This document shows, piece by piece, positions 49,916 to 61,568 of a DNA stretch of 64,000 nucleotides. The stretch's first letter is position 1, and each line of letters opens with the position of its first letter. Under the pieces are notes generated by a model that had not been told where the DNA came from, did no database searches, and saw only the letters and a program-made list of their open reading frames with translations. The translations under genes and the position numbers were made by a program. This stretch comes from Eonycteris spelaea (lineage: Eukaryota > Chordata > Mammalia > Chiroptera > Pteropodidae), in NCBI GenBank assembly GCA_003508835.1, contig PUFA01000563.1:1-64000 (forward strand), in the 5' to 3' direction.

Positions 49916-50115
49916 ATAAACAAATAGAACCTAAAGTAGCCTCTAGAAACATGCTGAGCTATTTACTCAGTAGGCAACTGGGCATGCAGAGAAATGATGT
50001 GGATCTGTCAAAGTGGCTGTGGATGCTGACATAAGCTACAGCACGGTGGAGTTGGCCTTTGCAAAGAGCCATGTGACTTACCTGCTTATGCCTCCCAATA
50101 CTTTTGGAAAGTGCA

Positions 50116-50116
50116 A

Positions 50117-50164
<48 letters not shown>
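50116..50164. repeat. (TAA)n microsatellite, expanded in B3
   Basis: About 15 ATA units. B1 has four, and B2 none. Confidence 0.95.
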
Positions 50165-50165
<1 letters not shown>

Positions 50166-51369
50166 CAAAATAAAACTCTACCCTTCTTTCAGCTTTTAAA
50201 GTAAAAGCTACATTTTATTCATTTGGGTGTGATGTGTTTTTAGGCTGATACATCTCTCTTGGCTTACACTGGAGGTAAAACTGGTCTTTTTAATCTCATA
50301 CTTTCTCTTTACCCTCACATCTACCCCCAGGACAATGGTTATGAGTGAGGTTTCAGCCCAGGAAGACTAGGGACCCGGAACAGAACTCCTCATCCTCCCT
50401 ATTCTCTGCTATTCTTGGGCCTCTTCACAAGGCTCACTCTTCCCTCTACTTGCCTGAATTGGCTTCATCCCTAACCTCTTTTTGACCCTAAGGCAAGTCA
50501 ACAAGTCCTGTCAGCTCATGTGTTGTGAGGACCCTTGGCTCTGTGATTTCCCAACCTGAGAAAAGACTGTGTGTGAGCCAATGAGCTTTGGCAAGAGGGA
50601 GGATCTGATGCGGCAAGACCCAGACCTAGTGGGACAGGGTGAGATCAAGGACCTATGAACAGAGGGCGGAGCAAGCAGTTATTCCATTTGGGACTGGGAG
50701 CATTAGTGAAAAGGTGTGCCGAGCAGAGCTGCCCCTCCTGTGAACAGAACCTTCCCTTTCCTGCTGTATGCTTTCTTCCTCTCCCAGTTTCTGCATAAGA
50801 CAGGTGAGCTCAGAATTGTTCCTAAGGTCCGGAGTAGTGTAAACTCTCTGCAGCCGAAGGAACCCGAGGGCACTGTCCACCTTGGAGGCTGTGTCAGATG
50901 GTGCTTATCAGTACCAGAGATTTCCAAACATCTTGTAATTACAAATACATATTTTTTACTTAACTCAGCTTTTCTTATTTTTTTATTTTTTAAATATTTT
51001 TTTAGCATGCAGAGCTCTGATTCGTGTCATAGCGACAACTATTTTATGAAGTTCAGCTATAGAACAGGAGAAACTTCCCATTGGACATATGAGAATTTGA
51101 CACACTAGAAGTTTTGCGGACGTTGGAATTATTCTAGCAGATTTCTCATTCCAAGCATTAACTCACGTGTTCACAAATTAATCTTATATATTTATAACTT
51201 AGGTCAACCTACTCATGAACCTTTATTTCAGCTGAGGAAGAAATGATGGAACCTTGCCATTGAGGTGACTCAATCTCTTCTAGTTTAGAACTTAATCATT
51301 TGTGTAATTAATCACTTATTTTTTGGCACTGAAATTGTGTAAATTCAAAATCCAATATCCTCGTGAGGA

Positions 51370-51590
51370 CTGCTCTCCCTCTCATAAGTCTTCCTCTGTA
51401 CCTGCTTCTTGCCTTCACTCTTTTCCTTTTTCCTCCCCATCCCCTTTTCCTCACTGCTCTTCCTATTCTTCCTCTTCTACTTTCCCTTGTTTTTTTCCTC
51501 TTTCCCTCCCTCCTCGCCCTACCCATTTTTACTTCTTCTTCTTCCCTCCCTCCTCTCTTCTCACTCCTCTTCCCTCTTCCTCTTCTTCAA
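51370..51590. repeat. Pyrimidine-rich tract (B3)
   Basis: TCTTCCTCTTC-like low complexity matching B2 21036-21270. Confidence 0.85.
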
Positions 51591-53409
51591 GAAATATGTA
51601 GCTACAGATGATTATGCCAAGAATGTGGACCTGTCCTCTTTGCCCTCTCCTCCCCTCAGTCTTTGGGTGCCCACCATTTCTTCCCTTCATCTTTGGTGGA
51701 TGGCTATAACAGATCCTTCTTGGCCTTTGGCACATACCAGTATCTGATGTTGGTGCCGGTAGCTGCTGCCATGGCCTTTAATCAGGATAGTTGTACACTC
51801 TGGGCCATCATCTTCAGATCAGGCCTTGTCTTGTTATCAGTCCTCTCAGCATTTCTATGGAGTCTCTTCCTAGGTAGGGCCTGCAGCTGAAACTCACTCC
51901 TGCTATAAAAAAGCCTTGGGGAACTCAAGGGCACTCCCTCGCGGTATCTCTTCTCTAAATGCCAGGCCTTTTCCTGACCTCCCCTGAACTCCTCCTGTTG
52001 TGGGGCACTGAGAGGATGTCTCTTCCCAGAGGTCCAAGTCGAATGTGAGGCCACGTGCCATCCGCTCTGGGATTCACAGCCTTTCACATTTCCTGTTTCA
52101 ATACTCTCTCCTTCCTTTCCAAGCCTCTCTCCAGGGTCCCTTTCATAGAGTTACAAAGCAGTGCACTGTGCAATTCAACTGAACCCATTCACATGTGATG
52201 CACCCTCGAGTTTGCTGTGCACAGCCTACCTGCCAGCACATGCTGACACTATGCCCAGCCCAGTGCTGGCTCCAGAAGGGCCCTAGTCCACCTTGGGGAG
52301 AGAAATCAGCATTATCCTCTCTTGGGTCCTGCTTATCTATGGCTGAAATGCATATCTCTCGCTCTGAGCTTTGGCTATCTAGGGCTCTGTATAATACTTA
52401 TTTATTTCAACAAAGCCTGGCAAATGAAGACATCAGCTTTCAAAGCTAAGGTCTATGCAATGACCTTTCAGAACGTATTTCAGAAATCCAAAGCTACACT
52501 CTGAATGCTTTTTTTCTGCCATTTTTCTGTTAAGAGATTCTTCAGCTTTAATGGGGGAGGGGTCATGGGTAAAAAATATGATTTTGGAAAAGAAAAACCT
52601 GGGTTTCATATCCTTAAATATTTTCCCACTTTCACTTTTACTGGTAGTTAGGTAGATCTGGGTCTGTAAGGCACAGTAGACTCAAAACTGAAATTCTTTT
52701 TCAACGTCATTAACACTTAAGAATGGTCCTATATTCAAGGACCAACCGAAAATAAGAGCTTTCCCATGTCTACTCCCCCTGCTAAAGAGAGAGAAAGATA
52801 GTAGGACATATCCTTTTAGTCCAAATGATGGTGGAAGTACTCTGTGACCTTTTAGGTCAAGGACCAGGAAGTGGAGTGATAGGAGGGCAGTCCTAGGGAG
52901 TTAGGCTCTCCTGTCCCTCTCTGGGTCTGTGTCTCAAAGGAGTGCCTGGCCCAGAAATCCTCTCCTTCACCATTGGTCCTGAGAATATCCTCCCCACCTA
53001 GAGACACTTTGCTGCTGGGAGGCACCAGCAAAGGAAATTAGGCCATAAGTGTCAAGCCCAGACTATGTTTCCTGTCCTCTAATGGCAGGGGGACTCCTGC
53101 CCCCAGCAGCTCCTAGCACTGGAAGCATTCTTCTTCCAGAAGTGGGCGGAATCCCTTCTTCCACCACTAGGTGGCCAGGCCTAGGAAAGTTCTTTTCACC
53201 CCCTCAAGTAACATCAGCAGGGAAGACATGCTATAATTTAAGCATATCAATATAGTACCACATAATCTCTGAAAATCATAATGTCATTACAATCATAATG
53301 CACAACAGTAGGCCAGGACCAGCATTCCAAATCTGAAGAGGAGGACGACGGCCTGCTAACGTAAAACAAAGAATAAAAAATAATAAAAATAAAAATAAAA
53401 TAAATAGAA

Positions 53410-53725
53410 GCCAGTGTCTCCTAACTTAACACCCAGAATGTCTAGGGTGCAATTAAAATCACTCATACAAAGAACAAGGAAGGTCACAACTAGACTGAGA
53501 AAAGACAACAGACTGACCCTAACACAGTGATAACTCAGAAATCAGAATCCTCTGACAAGAATTTTAGAGCGGCCATCATAAAAATAATTCAAAATGGCAA
53601 TTTCAAATTAGCTTGAAAGAAAAAAATAAATAAAATCTCAGAAAATAAATAGAAGTTCTAAAAAAGAACTGAATGAGAACCAAATAACTGAAAAATACAG
53701 TAACCACAGGGTAGCCACAGGGCAG
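53410..53725 (+). repeat. LINE1 5' region / ORF1 leader fragment (B3)
   Basis: Counterpart of 23150-23465, with ACTGAGAAAAGACAACAGAC and AGCGGCCATCATAAAAATAA. Confidence 0.7.
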
Positions 53726-54355
53726 AGATTTCTGAAAACTAAACCCAGGCTATCGTTCTGCCAGTGGCTAAATTACAATGCAAAGTAAATTGCAAACATC
53801 ACAGGGTATCTTCTGTTAAAGTGAGAGCATTGATTGGAAAGAAATGGGATCCTGAACATTGGAATTGGAACATATGGACAGATCTAAAAATAAGGACATG
53901 GAACCCCTAAATTCTGCTGAGTCTTCTCTGCCAATAGAAGCAGTCCTTCCACCCCTGTCTGAGGAGGTTAACCTTGCTTCATCTAAAGACTTTTAGTTGT
54001 ATCCCCTGAGAGAGTTGACTTGCAAGACACTGCTGATTATCCTCAGGATCTACCCCTCAACAGCTGTTTTTGCTTCTAGACTGATAACTAGGCCTGAGTC
54101 CCAGCAGGCCCCAAAAGGTGAAGTATGCAATGTGACCCATGAGCAGGGGTACTGCACACCAAGAGAACTGTGACTTTTCCAATTTATACAGACAGAAATC
54201 TGGGGAATTTGTGTGGAAATGGATATGAAGAGTGTGGGATGACACTGTTAAGAACATAAAGTTGGATCAGGATGAATATATGGATGTGGGCCCACTAAGC
54301 AATGATTCTGAACTCAAAGATGCAGCTCAAGGGGTTAGAGAAGGCACTATCTCTT

Positions 54356-54417
54356 TGGTGGTTCGTTAGTTGGTTGGTGGTTGGTTGGTTGGTTGGCTGG
54401 ATGGTAGGTTGGTTGTC
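54356..54417. repeat. (TTGG)n microsatellite
   Basis: GTTGGTTGGTTGG run with interruptions. The B2 counterpart has only two or three units. Confidence 0.9.
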
Positions 54418-54545
54418 TGAAACATGTACTAAAATGTGATCTCCATACACTAAATGAAGTTGAAATGCTAGAACTGCCTTGGTATACTGTATATGAAAAC
54501 TTAGGAAGATTAGAATGTAAGTGGATTTATCATGTAAGATCTGTT

Positions 54546-54802
54546 CCTCGCCCCAGGAGAACACACTTTTCATGACCGTGAGAAATACATTTGTGAGGGG
54601 AACCCCAACAACCTTGAAGAGCTCTGTGCTCACTCTTATCTGTAGGTCAGAAATTACAGTGGGAACTACTGCCACTGAGCCAGTATCCTTAAATGCAATG
54701 GGCAAAACTGGATCCCAGAGTGGCAGGGTGTTGCAGTGGTTTGTTACATGTGGATTGTGAGTTTATTTGCCCTTGTGTGAACTAGATTTGAATTATATTA
54801 CT
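54546..54802 (+). other. Unassigned segment, possibly retroviral
   Basis: Follows the end of B3. One frame is open for 79 codons (54521-54760) and another reads YICEGNPNNLEELCAHSYL. This looks protein-derived, but I cannot place it. Confidence 0.35.
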
Positions 54803-55292
54803 TGTGTGTGAAATGGCTCCACTAATGTTAAACCTTAGAAATGTAACCAACTTGTTTTGCCAAACTGAAATTGTTTACCCTAAGAGTGAAATTGTTTTGA
54901 CCAAGAGTGATAACCAGACACCCGTGCACCTGGCTGATAAGACACTGAAGATGTCACCACTACACATAAAATCTCCAGTACTCTCTGCCTGAATCAGAGC
55001 ACTCTGTCTCACAAAAGTGTGTTTCTCCGTCCCTTGATTTACTTCTTGGCCTAAGACTCTGCCCATCCAAACAAGAGGCCTCTTTGCCGATTGACGGTTG
55101 ATCGACCGGCAATTGACCCAGCATTGATACGGCGCCGTTCCTGCTTATCGTGTGTCTGTCTCAGCCAGCATTGCCGGGTGGTCTGCTAGGACTGAAAGCC
55201 ATCAGGATATGGTATGAATAAACCCTAGCATGCTTGCAATCTTATTTGTTTGTGTGTCTGCATCCTTACTTAGTTGTTGTCTCGCTGGGCTC
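54803..55292 (+). repeat. Candidate retroviral LTR
   Basis: Begins TGTGTGTGAAATGGCTCC and ends near GGGCTCTTCA. It contains AATAAA near 55217 followed about 30 bases later by a GT-rich stretch, as in an R/U5 region. The following sequence contains pol-like pieces, which supports an LTR. Boundaries were not confirmed by a target duplication or a second LTR. Confidence 0.45.
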
Positions 55293-56650
55293 TTCATATT
55301 TAAGTATATTAAGCAAAGTGCTGTCGCGGGTTCGAACTGGCTCAAGGGTCTTAAGGAACAAGCGAAGCCACCTGTGCATAAGTCCAAAAAAGAGCTTGAC
55401 TTGGACACAGGGGCCAAGTGAGGACACTTAATTGACAAAGGACAAAGTAGGAGTGGTTACTGTAATGCACAGGAGAGTCAAAGCAGTAGTGAGAACAGTC
55501 TGACTCACAGAGACTTATGGTGTTGGCTAGTTGATCATGGTGTCCCTTGAAGAGAAATAAAACGACAGTCTACTAAATTCTTATTCGAGCTCTATAAGTG
55601 AAGAGTTCTAGGTCAAGTGCACTGAAGGATCATTTGAATCACCAAAATAGAGAGTCATGACCCCCAATCAGTTTCACACACTTCAGCTAGTTTACAGACC
55701 TAAAACCCCTTGAATGAAGCGGAGGCAAGGTGCCCTAAAAAAGGACCCCCTCTATATTGCCCAAAATATACTATTAATCTTCCTGCCAGCCTTCCCCAAA
55801 GAGACCTATGGCCTTTTACCAGGCTTATTGTGCATTAGAGAAAAGGAAATAATTAGGCTTTTCAGGGAGTATCGAACACTGCTTCTGAACTGACACTTAT
55901 CCCAGGAGACCCAAAGTGGTACCGTGGTCTACCAGTCTGAGTGGGGGCTTATGGAAGTCAGGTGATCAATGGATTTTTAGCTCAGGTCTGTCCTCACAGT
56001 GGGTCCATGGAGTATCCAAACTCATTCTATGGTTATTTCCCCATTTCCAGAATGTATAATCGAAATAAATATACTCAGTAAGTGGCAGAATCCCCACATT
56101 TGTTCCCTGACCTGTGGATTGAGAGCTATTATGATGAGAAAGGCCAAGTGGAAGCCACTAGAACTTCCTTTACATAGGAAAATGGTAAAGCAAAAGCAAC
56201 ACACATTTCTGGAGGGATTTCAGAGACTAGTGCCACCTTCTATAACCTGAAACATGTAGGGATGGTCCCACTATATCCTCAACTTGCCTATTTCACCTGT
56301 GTAGAAAACAGATGGATCTTGGAGGATAACAGTACTTTAGTATAAACTTAATCAGGTGGTGACTCCAATTGAAGCTACTATCCTAGAGGTGACTGCATTG
56401 CTTCAGAAAATTAACACACCCCCTGGTACCTGTTATGTAGCTATTGATCTGGGAAATGCTTTTTTTCTCAATAATTGTTAGTATAATCAGAAGCAGTTTG
56501 CTTTCAGGTAGCAAGGCTAGCAATATATCTTCACTGTCCTACTTGGGGGGGAGCGTGTTGACTTTTCAGCCTCTATGTTCAATATTTTAGTTCATAGGAG
56601 GCCTTCCACAAGATATCACAAAGTTTGGATTACTTGCTAATTATAAGCTG
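55293..56650 (+). pseudogene. Endogenous retrovirus internal relic (pol)
   Basis: Near 56350-56470 a frame encodes a stretch with YVAIDLGNAFF, which resembles the first catalytic aspartate motif of retroviral reverse transcriptase together with its upstream VVTPIEATI region. Sequence before and after shows further partial pol resemblance in other frames, with stops and frameshifts. The enzyme would have copied viral RNA into DNA; no intact gene remains. Class I or III cannot be decided by eye. Confidence 0.65.
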
Positions 56651-57214
56651 ATTGGAACCTAGTGAGCCAGGTCCAAGAAAGTACCGACTACTTCTAGGCA
56701 TCAGGGTTTCCTTGAGTGTCCCTGAAGCTCAGTAACTTTCAATGCTGTTTCCTGAGGCAAAGCCTTCTTCCAAAAAACACTTCTGTTCCCAGCACATCAT
56801 TTGTAACTTGTAGCCAACCTGCCATCCTTCATCATCATAACAGGGCTCAATAGAAAGGGAAATTATTACAGGAATCTAAGGGTAAACCTTCAACAGGAAA
56901 CTGGTCCTCTCTTTGAACCCAACAAGGGGTTTTTGACGTCATGTCCATAAGTGGCAAAAATATGTACACGTGACTTTGTTGTGGAGGGTTGTGGAGAGAG
57001 GGCCCCCTTCCAGTTTTATCCTTGCCCCCACCTTTTCTAGTTGCTCCCATTCCTCACTTTGGATAAGCTAATTTGGAGGAACCCTGGAACAGTGACCTCA
57101 AAGCCTCAGGGCCCAAACTGTTTTTTTTTTAAGTTCACCATTAACTTGAGACCCAGCTGTACAAGGAGACCAGAACTGCTCACATTAACATAATAGTTAA
57201 CAGTTTTAAGCACT
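56651..57214. other. Unassigned DNA
   Basis: No recognisable feature except a poly-T run near 57121. Confidence 0.4.
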
Positions 57215-57445
57215 AACTAGTGCCAGCGGTGTGATCAAAAATGTACCACATGCTGCTCTCCCTTTAATCCTCAAACAATCCCAGAAAGCCATTAACCAAT
57301 GGAGGGAAACTGAGGCCCGAGGCAAACTAGTAACCTGCCAAAAAGTCACATAGCTAGTGGGCAGCCCAGCAGAGCCAGGAGCTGAACCCCTCTGATCTAA
57401 CTCCGGAGCTGACACTATTATAGCAGTGACACTGCCTCCCTGTGC
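57215..57445 (-). repeat. MIR SINE relic
   Basis: Plus strand reads GGAAACTGAGGCCCGAGGCA, AAAGTCACATAGCTAGTGGG, CAGAGCCAGGAGCTGAACCC and AGCAGTGACACTGCCTCCCT, the complement of MIR. Confidence 0.85.
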
Positions 57446-58919
57446 AAACAGGCACCATCCACTGTTCACGCTGTGCACTTGGGAAATTTGGAGGATGAAA
57501 GTTCCAGACTTGACTATGAAAAACATCACTTGGCCATGTAAGGTCTACTCAGGACAATCAAGATAATGGAATGGGGAAGTAAGTCTCCATGAGGTCGCAG
57601 TCCTCAGGGCCAACCAACCACAGATGAAACCTGTCTCTCTCACCTATTCCCTCAGTCTCACAAGCTCTCTTGGCATTTACTCTGAATCACAGCTTCTTTG
57701 CAACACTGTGGATGCAGCATCTGCACTCTGCTGTGGATCTCCTGGGATAGGATGGTCAGGAATTATTTCAACAGCGACAGGTCCAGGATCTGCTACATCG
57801 GGTGCATCTCAGCCAAAGCCACACGCCCCCTCACGGCAAAGCTCCAGGAGATCTAAGAGTTCCCCCAGGGGACCAACTGTAGCACCCAAAGAAGCCAGGT
57901 TGCAGGCCTCAACACTGGGCCTTCAGTGGAGCGGTAGCTACTCCTGGCTCCAGGCGCAGGAACACCTGCAATTTCAAAATCGGGAAACCTTTGCGCTCCT
58001 GGGAGCCCGGGTCAGATGCTATCGTCAGACTCCTGGACCACCTTGGCCCGGAAACCAGCTGCTACTGACAGCTAAGGTGCCCTAGAACTCCTTGGAACAG
58101 TAAACAGCATGTGCAGGAGTCGGCAGGCGGGGGCATCAGCCCATAACCCCAACTACTGCCGCGGTAGAACTATCTCCAGTGGGGCTTTGTAGATTCAAGA
58201 AGGTGGTGCCTCCTCTTGCTTACGGCAGGGCTTGTGGAAGGCACAGTCGCAAGCAGCTCTCTCCTCTCTGTCTTGAAGCAATTATGGAATAGATCCTGGT
58301 CCCACAGAGGAAGTACCAGCAACAAAATTTGGTATCCAAAAACCAACAGTACTAGCTCCGGAGCAAAGTGACGATTGCCTTAACCAAAATGACAACACCT
58401 GGCTGCACTACAACTCACAGCTGATCACTCTGGCAGAAAATTTGACTCCAGGGGTGGGACCAGCGAGGGACCCGTTGGAAGAAAATAGGCGGAGCTATTG
58501 GGCGAACCCAAAGACACAAGAAAACTGGTGGCTGAGAGGAATGCATGGGGTAGCTAGGTCAAAGCTCAGGTATTTAAGAGAAGAAAATATAAAAGTAGTT
58601 CAAAGTCATTACGACCCATGAGCTTAAGATCGGAGTCACAACCTCTAGGAAAGCTTACTAAAATGCAAATTTTCAAACTAATGTGAGATCTAATGTGTCA
58701 GGGTGTTAAGATAGTAGCTTAGAAATCTGAATTAACAAGCTCTCCCTAGAAATTCATCCTACAGAGAGGTTTGAAATCACTGGCCCCATCACATTTACAG
58801 ATTAACACGGAGAACGAAGATTCATTTGGTATGAACCCGAAGGAATTTATCTACTGAGGTGGACTCCCATGGTCAACTGAGGCACAAATATTTACAAATA
58901 ATAAGAGCCATTTGTTTAC
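57446..58919. other. Spacer DNA with an unplaced 153-codon frame
   Basis: The plus frame at 57624-58085 is rich in S, P, R and Q and has no domain I recognise. It may be chance coding in GC-richer, repeat-derived sequence. A MER20-like hAT relic lies at about 58605-58790 (GAAATCTGAATTAACAAGCT). Confidence 0.4.
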
Positions 58920-59185
58920 TCCATCTGAGTCAACTACTGCAGGAAAACCCTGGTTTCCTCTTCCAAAAGGACTGAGAACTGCCCTGTCCAATCAGAACCA
59001 CATTACCTGAACATTTCATTTACATAAAGAGGATCTAAATGAGAATATAGGTGAGAACTCTCACCATAAGAGGGCCATCCCTTTGTCTCAGTGGAATAAC
59101 ATTTAAGTTGCTACCTGAATCTGTGTCTCCTGGGCAGCAGCTCCTTTTTGCCCAAATAAATGCCTTTTATTCTTTATTACAGTAT
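58920..59185 (+). repeat. LTR-like sequence with polyadenylation signal
   Basis: CTGTCCAATCAGAACCACAT (CCAAT-like box), then CCCAAATAAATGCCTTTTAT with AATAAA near 59156. The order fits an old class I LTR 3' half. Ends are not defined. Confidence 0.35.
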
Positions 59186-59279
59186 AAAATTTATTTTGGT
59201 TTACACCCCTCAACCGCTCCAGTTTCTCTAGGGCTGATGGGAGAGAAGCCCTGGCTAGAATCAAGAACATGACTCGTCC

Positions 59280-60260
59280 CACCCAACCCCCTGGGACCTA
59301 GAAGCGTTTAGGACCGGAAATGGGATCCGGTCAAAAGCGGCTTGAGGCCTGGTGGGGGCCAAGGAAAGCCCACCTCCTCCACGTCAGCATCTTGTGGGCC
59401 CAGGCACCGGGTTGGGTGGCCTGCGTCCTGCCGGGAGTTGTAGTCGGCTGCACGGTCCGCGCCTGCGCCCTTGGTACTGCACCGGGTGAGCAGGGAGAAC
59501 CGTGGGCGCCGAGGCGGTGAGTCCCGGAGCGTCTGGAGGGCGTGGCCGTCCCTGGGGCGCGGGGAGTGGGGCTCCCATCCCCTTTGGGCAATGTGAACTG
59601 GTCTTCTGGAGCCCCGATCCAGCGGCGATCGAGGGGAGAAACGACGGGTCGCGGGCCTCTTCTCCTCCCGGGTCCCCGCCACTGCTCCTTGCGACACGGA
59701 CGGGCCTTCCCGGTGGTCCTCCGGGGCTGGGCGAGCCCCTCCAGGAAGCGAGATATTTTCACTCAGGACTGCACTGGGGATGCGCCCTTGCCACGGCATC
59801 CTATTTTAAACCCGCTTTTAGACGTTTCGAGATTTGTCCCCATAAACTTTCACCTACTGCCCTCTTTTCACGGCGCCCCTCGCCTCTTTTTGCTCGCCTT
59901 TTAATCCACAGGCCCTGTGAGCGTGGATTCCATCAGGAGGGTTTGGGGAGAGGCCATCGGCCCTGAGGGGAAGTGAAGTTTTTCATCCGGAAGGGCCAAT
60001 GGAGAGAAACACGGAGGGTCAATTCCCTGGAAGCCATGCGGGAAGGTTTAGGTCACTCAGGGGAGGGCTCTCCAGCTGTGAAGCTGCAGCACATGAACGG
60101 TGGGTCCCAAGCCAAAACCGGCACGGTTCCTGGATGCCCTCTAGCGACCGTTAAATGCCTAGAAGGGGGAAAAGAAGCTTCTAGGGAAGGAGTCCTGGGG
60201 AGCGAAGCAATCCTGGAGCACTCGCTGCCTCTGTGCCAGGTGCAGTGCTGTTCCCTTCCC
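59280..60260 (+). promoter_or_regulatory. CpG island and promoter of the right ZNF449 copy
   Basis: CpG-dense, GC-rich DNA directly upstream of and including the presumed first exon. It contains CCGGGAGTTGTAGT at 59431-59444 and CGCGCCTGCGCCC at 59458-59470. The latter is close to an NRF1 site. A GTGAGC donor at 59486 after CACCGG suggests exon 1 ends at 59485, joining the acceptor at 61568. Homology to the left copy starts only near 59640, downstream of these elements. Confidence 0.7.
59428..59444 (-). promoter_or_regulatory. ZNF143/SBS-type element
   Basis: The complement reads ACTACAACTCCCGGCAG, matching the core of the widespread ACTACAA-TCCC promoter element bound by ZNF143 and partners. 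It has no counterpart in the left island. Confidence 0.6.
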
Positions 60261-60589
60261 AAGCAGTTGGATCCGCCACAGGCAATTTCTGAACTGGATG
60301 CTGCAGAGAGAGACCTGTGTGTCATTTAGGAAATTAGCCCAGGGATGGGATGGGACTGGAAAGTTGTATTTTTTTTTCTTGATCTCATCTAAAGGACAGG
60401 TATGTGAGGTGTGTGAGCAAATGCAGAGAGAGAGAGCACCGACAGTGCATGGGCAGTACCGGTCTCCACACCTGCGGAGACATGTATGAGACCGCCTCTA
60501 TGACCTCAGAGGTTGCACTAAGGCTATTTGGATGTTTTTACACATGAGCATTGCGGGGGTGTATGGACTCTCACCTCATTGCCATTTCC

Positions 60590-60785
60590 CACTGCAACTT
60601 TTGATGGGACCTGGAACCTGTTATTCAGTCCTCCTAAGCCTCAAGCCTCAGTCCCCTCATCCGTATTCAGGGAATTATACTAGCACCCACCTCCTACCGT
60701 TGGGTGAGGGCTAAATGAACTAGTACATGTAGGGGGCTTGGATCAGCACCTGACCACACAGCAGCGTGCTGAGTGGGATAACGGT
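60590..60785 (+). repeat. MIR SINE relic (right arm)
   Basis: Mirror of 44515-44700, with small indels near 60754-60765 (GACCACACAGCAGCGTGC). Confidence 0.65.
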
Positions 60786-61174
60786 CCTTCGCTATGAATG
60801 CAGACCAGATTCCTGATGGCCTGCCCTGGGCAGGCTCTTTTTCTCCTGAGAAAATGACTTGGAATGCCATGAGGGTCACGGTGATGTTGGCTGAACTACA
60901 CATACCCCGAGTGGAGAAGAATGAGGATTTGAGTTGCTGCCTTTGCAAGGCATGCCTCTCACTAAGATGCCCGTGACTGCAGGCGACTAATGGTTACTCG
61001 TGGCTAGATGGACTTTCAGGGTTACTCACCAGTATTTCAGTGTTGCTCCCCTGTTTCTCCTGTGGCCCACCTATATTCAGAAACACAAGAAAATTGATAC
61101 TAGACTGGGAATGGGGATATAGGCCACCATATTTATAAGTGCTCATGTAAGGGAAGGGATCCTTAGCCTTTATT

Positions 61175-61335
61175 CCAAGGAATTCTAACACAGCTGTCCA
61201 ATAGAACTCTCTACTGAGCATGTGAAATGTGAATAGTATGAACGAGAAACTGAATTTTTACTTTTAAAAAATTTAAGTTTAAACTGCCACATGGGACTTT
61301 CGATTACCATATTGGACAGCACAGTTCTAGAGGGC
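61175..61335. repeat. MER5A hAT relic (right arm)
   Basis: Mirror of 43935-44090. Confidence 0.75.
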
Positions 61336-61568
61336 CTATGGATGGTCTAGAAGATGTTGTAAACTTTTTAAACTTGTATGCAGAATTGCATGGGTATGTG
61401 TATTTTCCTGGGAAGTGAGTCCATAGCTTCCATCAGATTCTCAAAGCCTCCAAAAGATTACAATCTGCTCCTTTAGGGCTTTGGTGAAAAGTAAGCAATT
61501 GAGGGAGGTAAGGTGCCCTCTGGTAACCACTGTTTTTCCTTTCTCATTTGCTCGGTCCTCAATTGTAG

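Larger units (their letters stand above)
49916..54545 (+). repeat. Repeat B, copy B3 (direct copy of B2)
   Basis: Matches 19566-24250 in order. Landmarks: GGCAACTGGGCATGCAGAGA near 49973, the pyrimidine tract 51370-51590, CCCAGCAGCTCCTAGCACTG near 53103, and the near-identical tract 53603-54345. It lies in the spacer of palindrome 2. No intact gene is seen; a short open frame at 51663-51890 (75 codons) resembles the one in B1. Confidence 0.88.

Noticed and set aside
55320..55345. GGTTCGAACT resembling a tRNA B box
   Set aside because: No A box at the right distance and no cloverleaf; may lie near a retroviral leader instead.
59308..59966. Frames of 120-163 codons on both strands in the right CpG island
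   Set aside because: Same reason; the region is better explained as promoter and first exon of ZNF449.
60994..61221. 75-codon minus frame present in both palindrome 2 arms
   Set aside because: Lies in the ZNF449 intron over a MER5A relic; identical only because the arms are identical.
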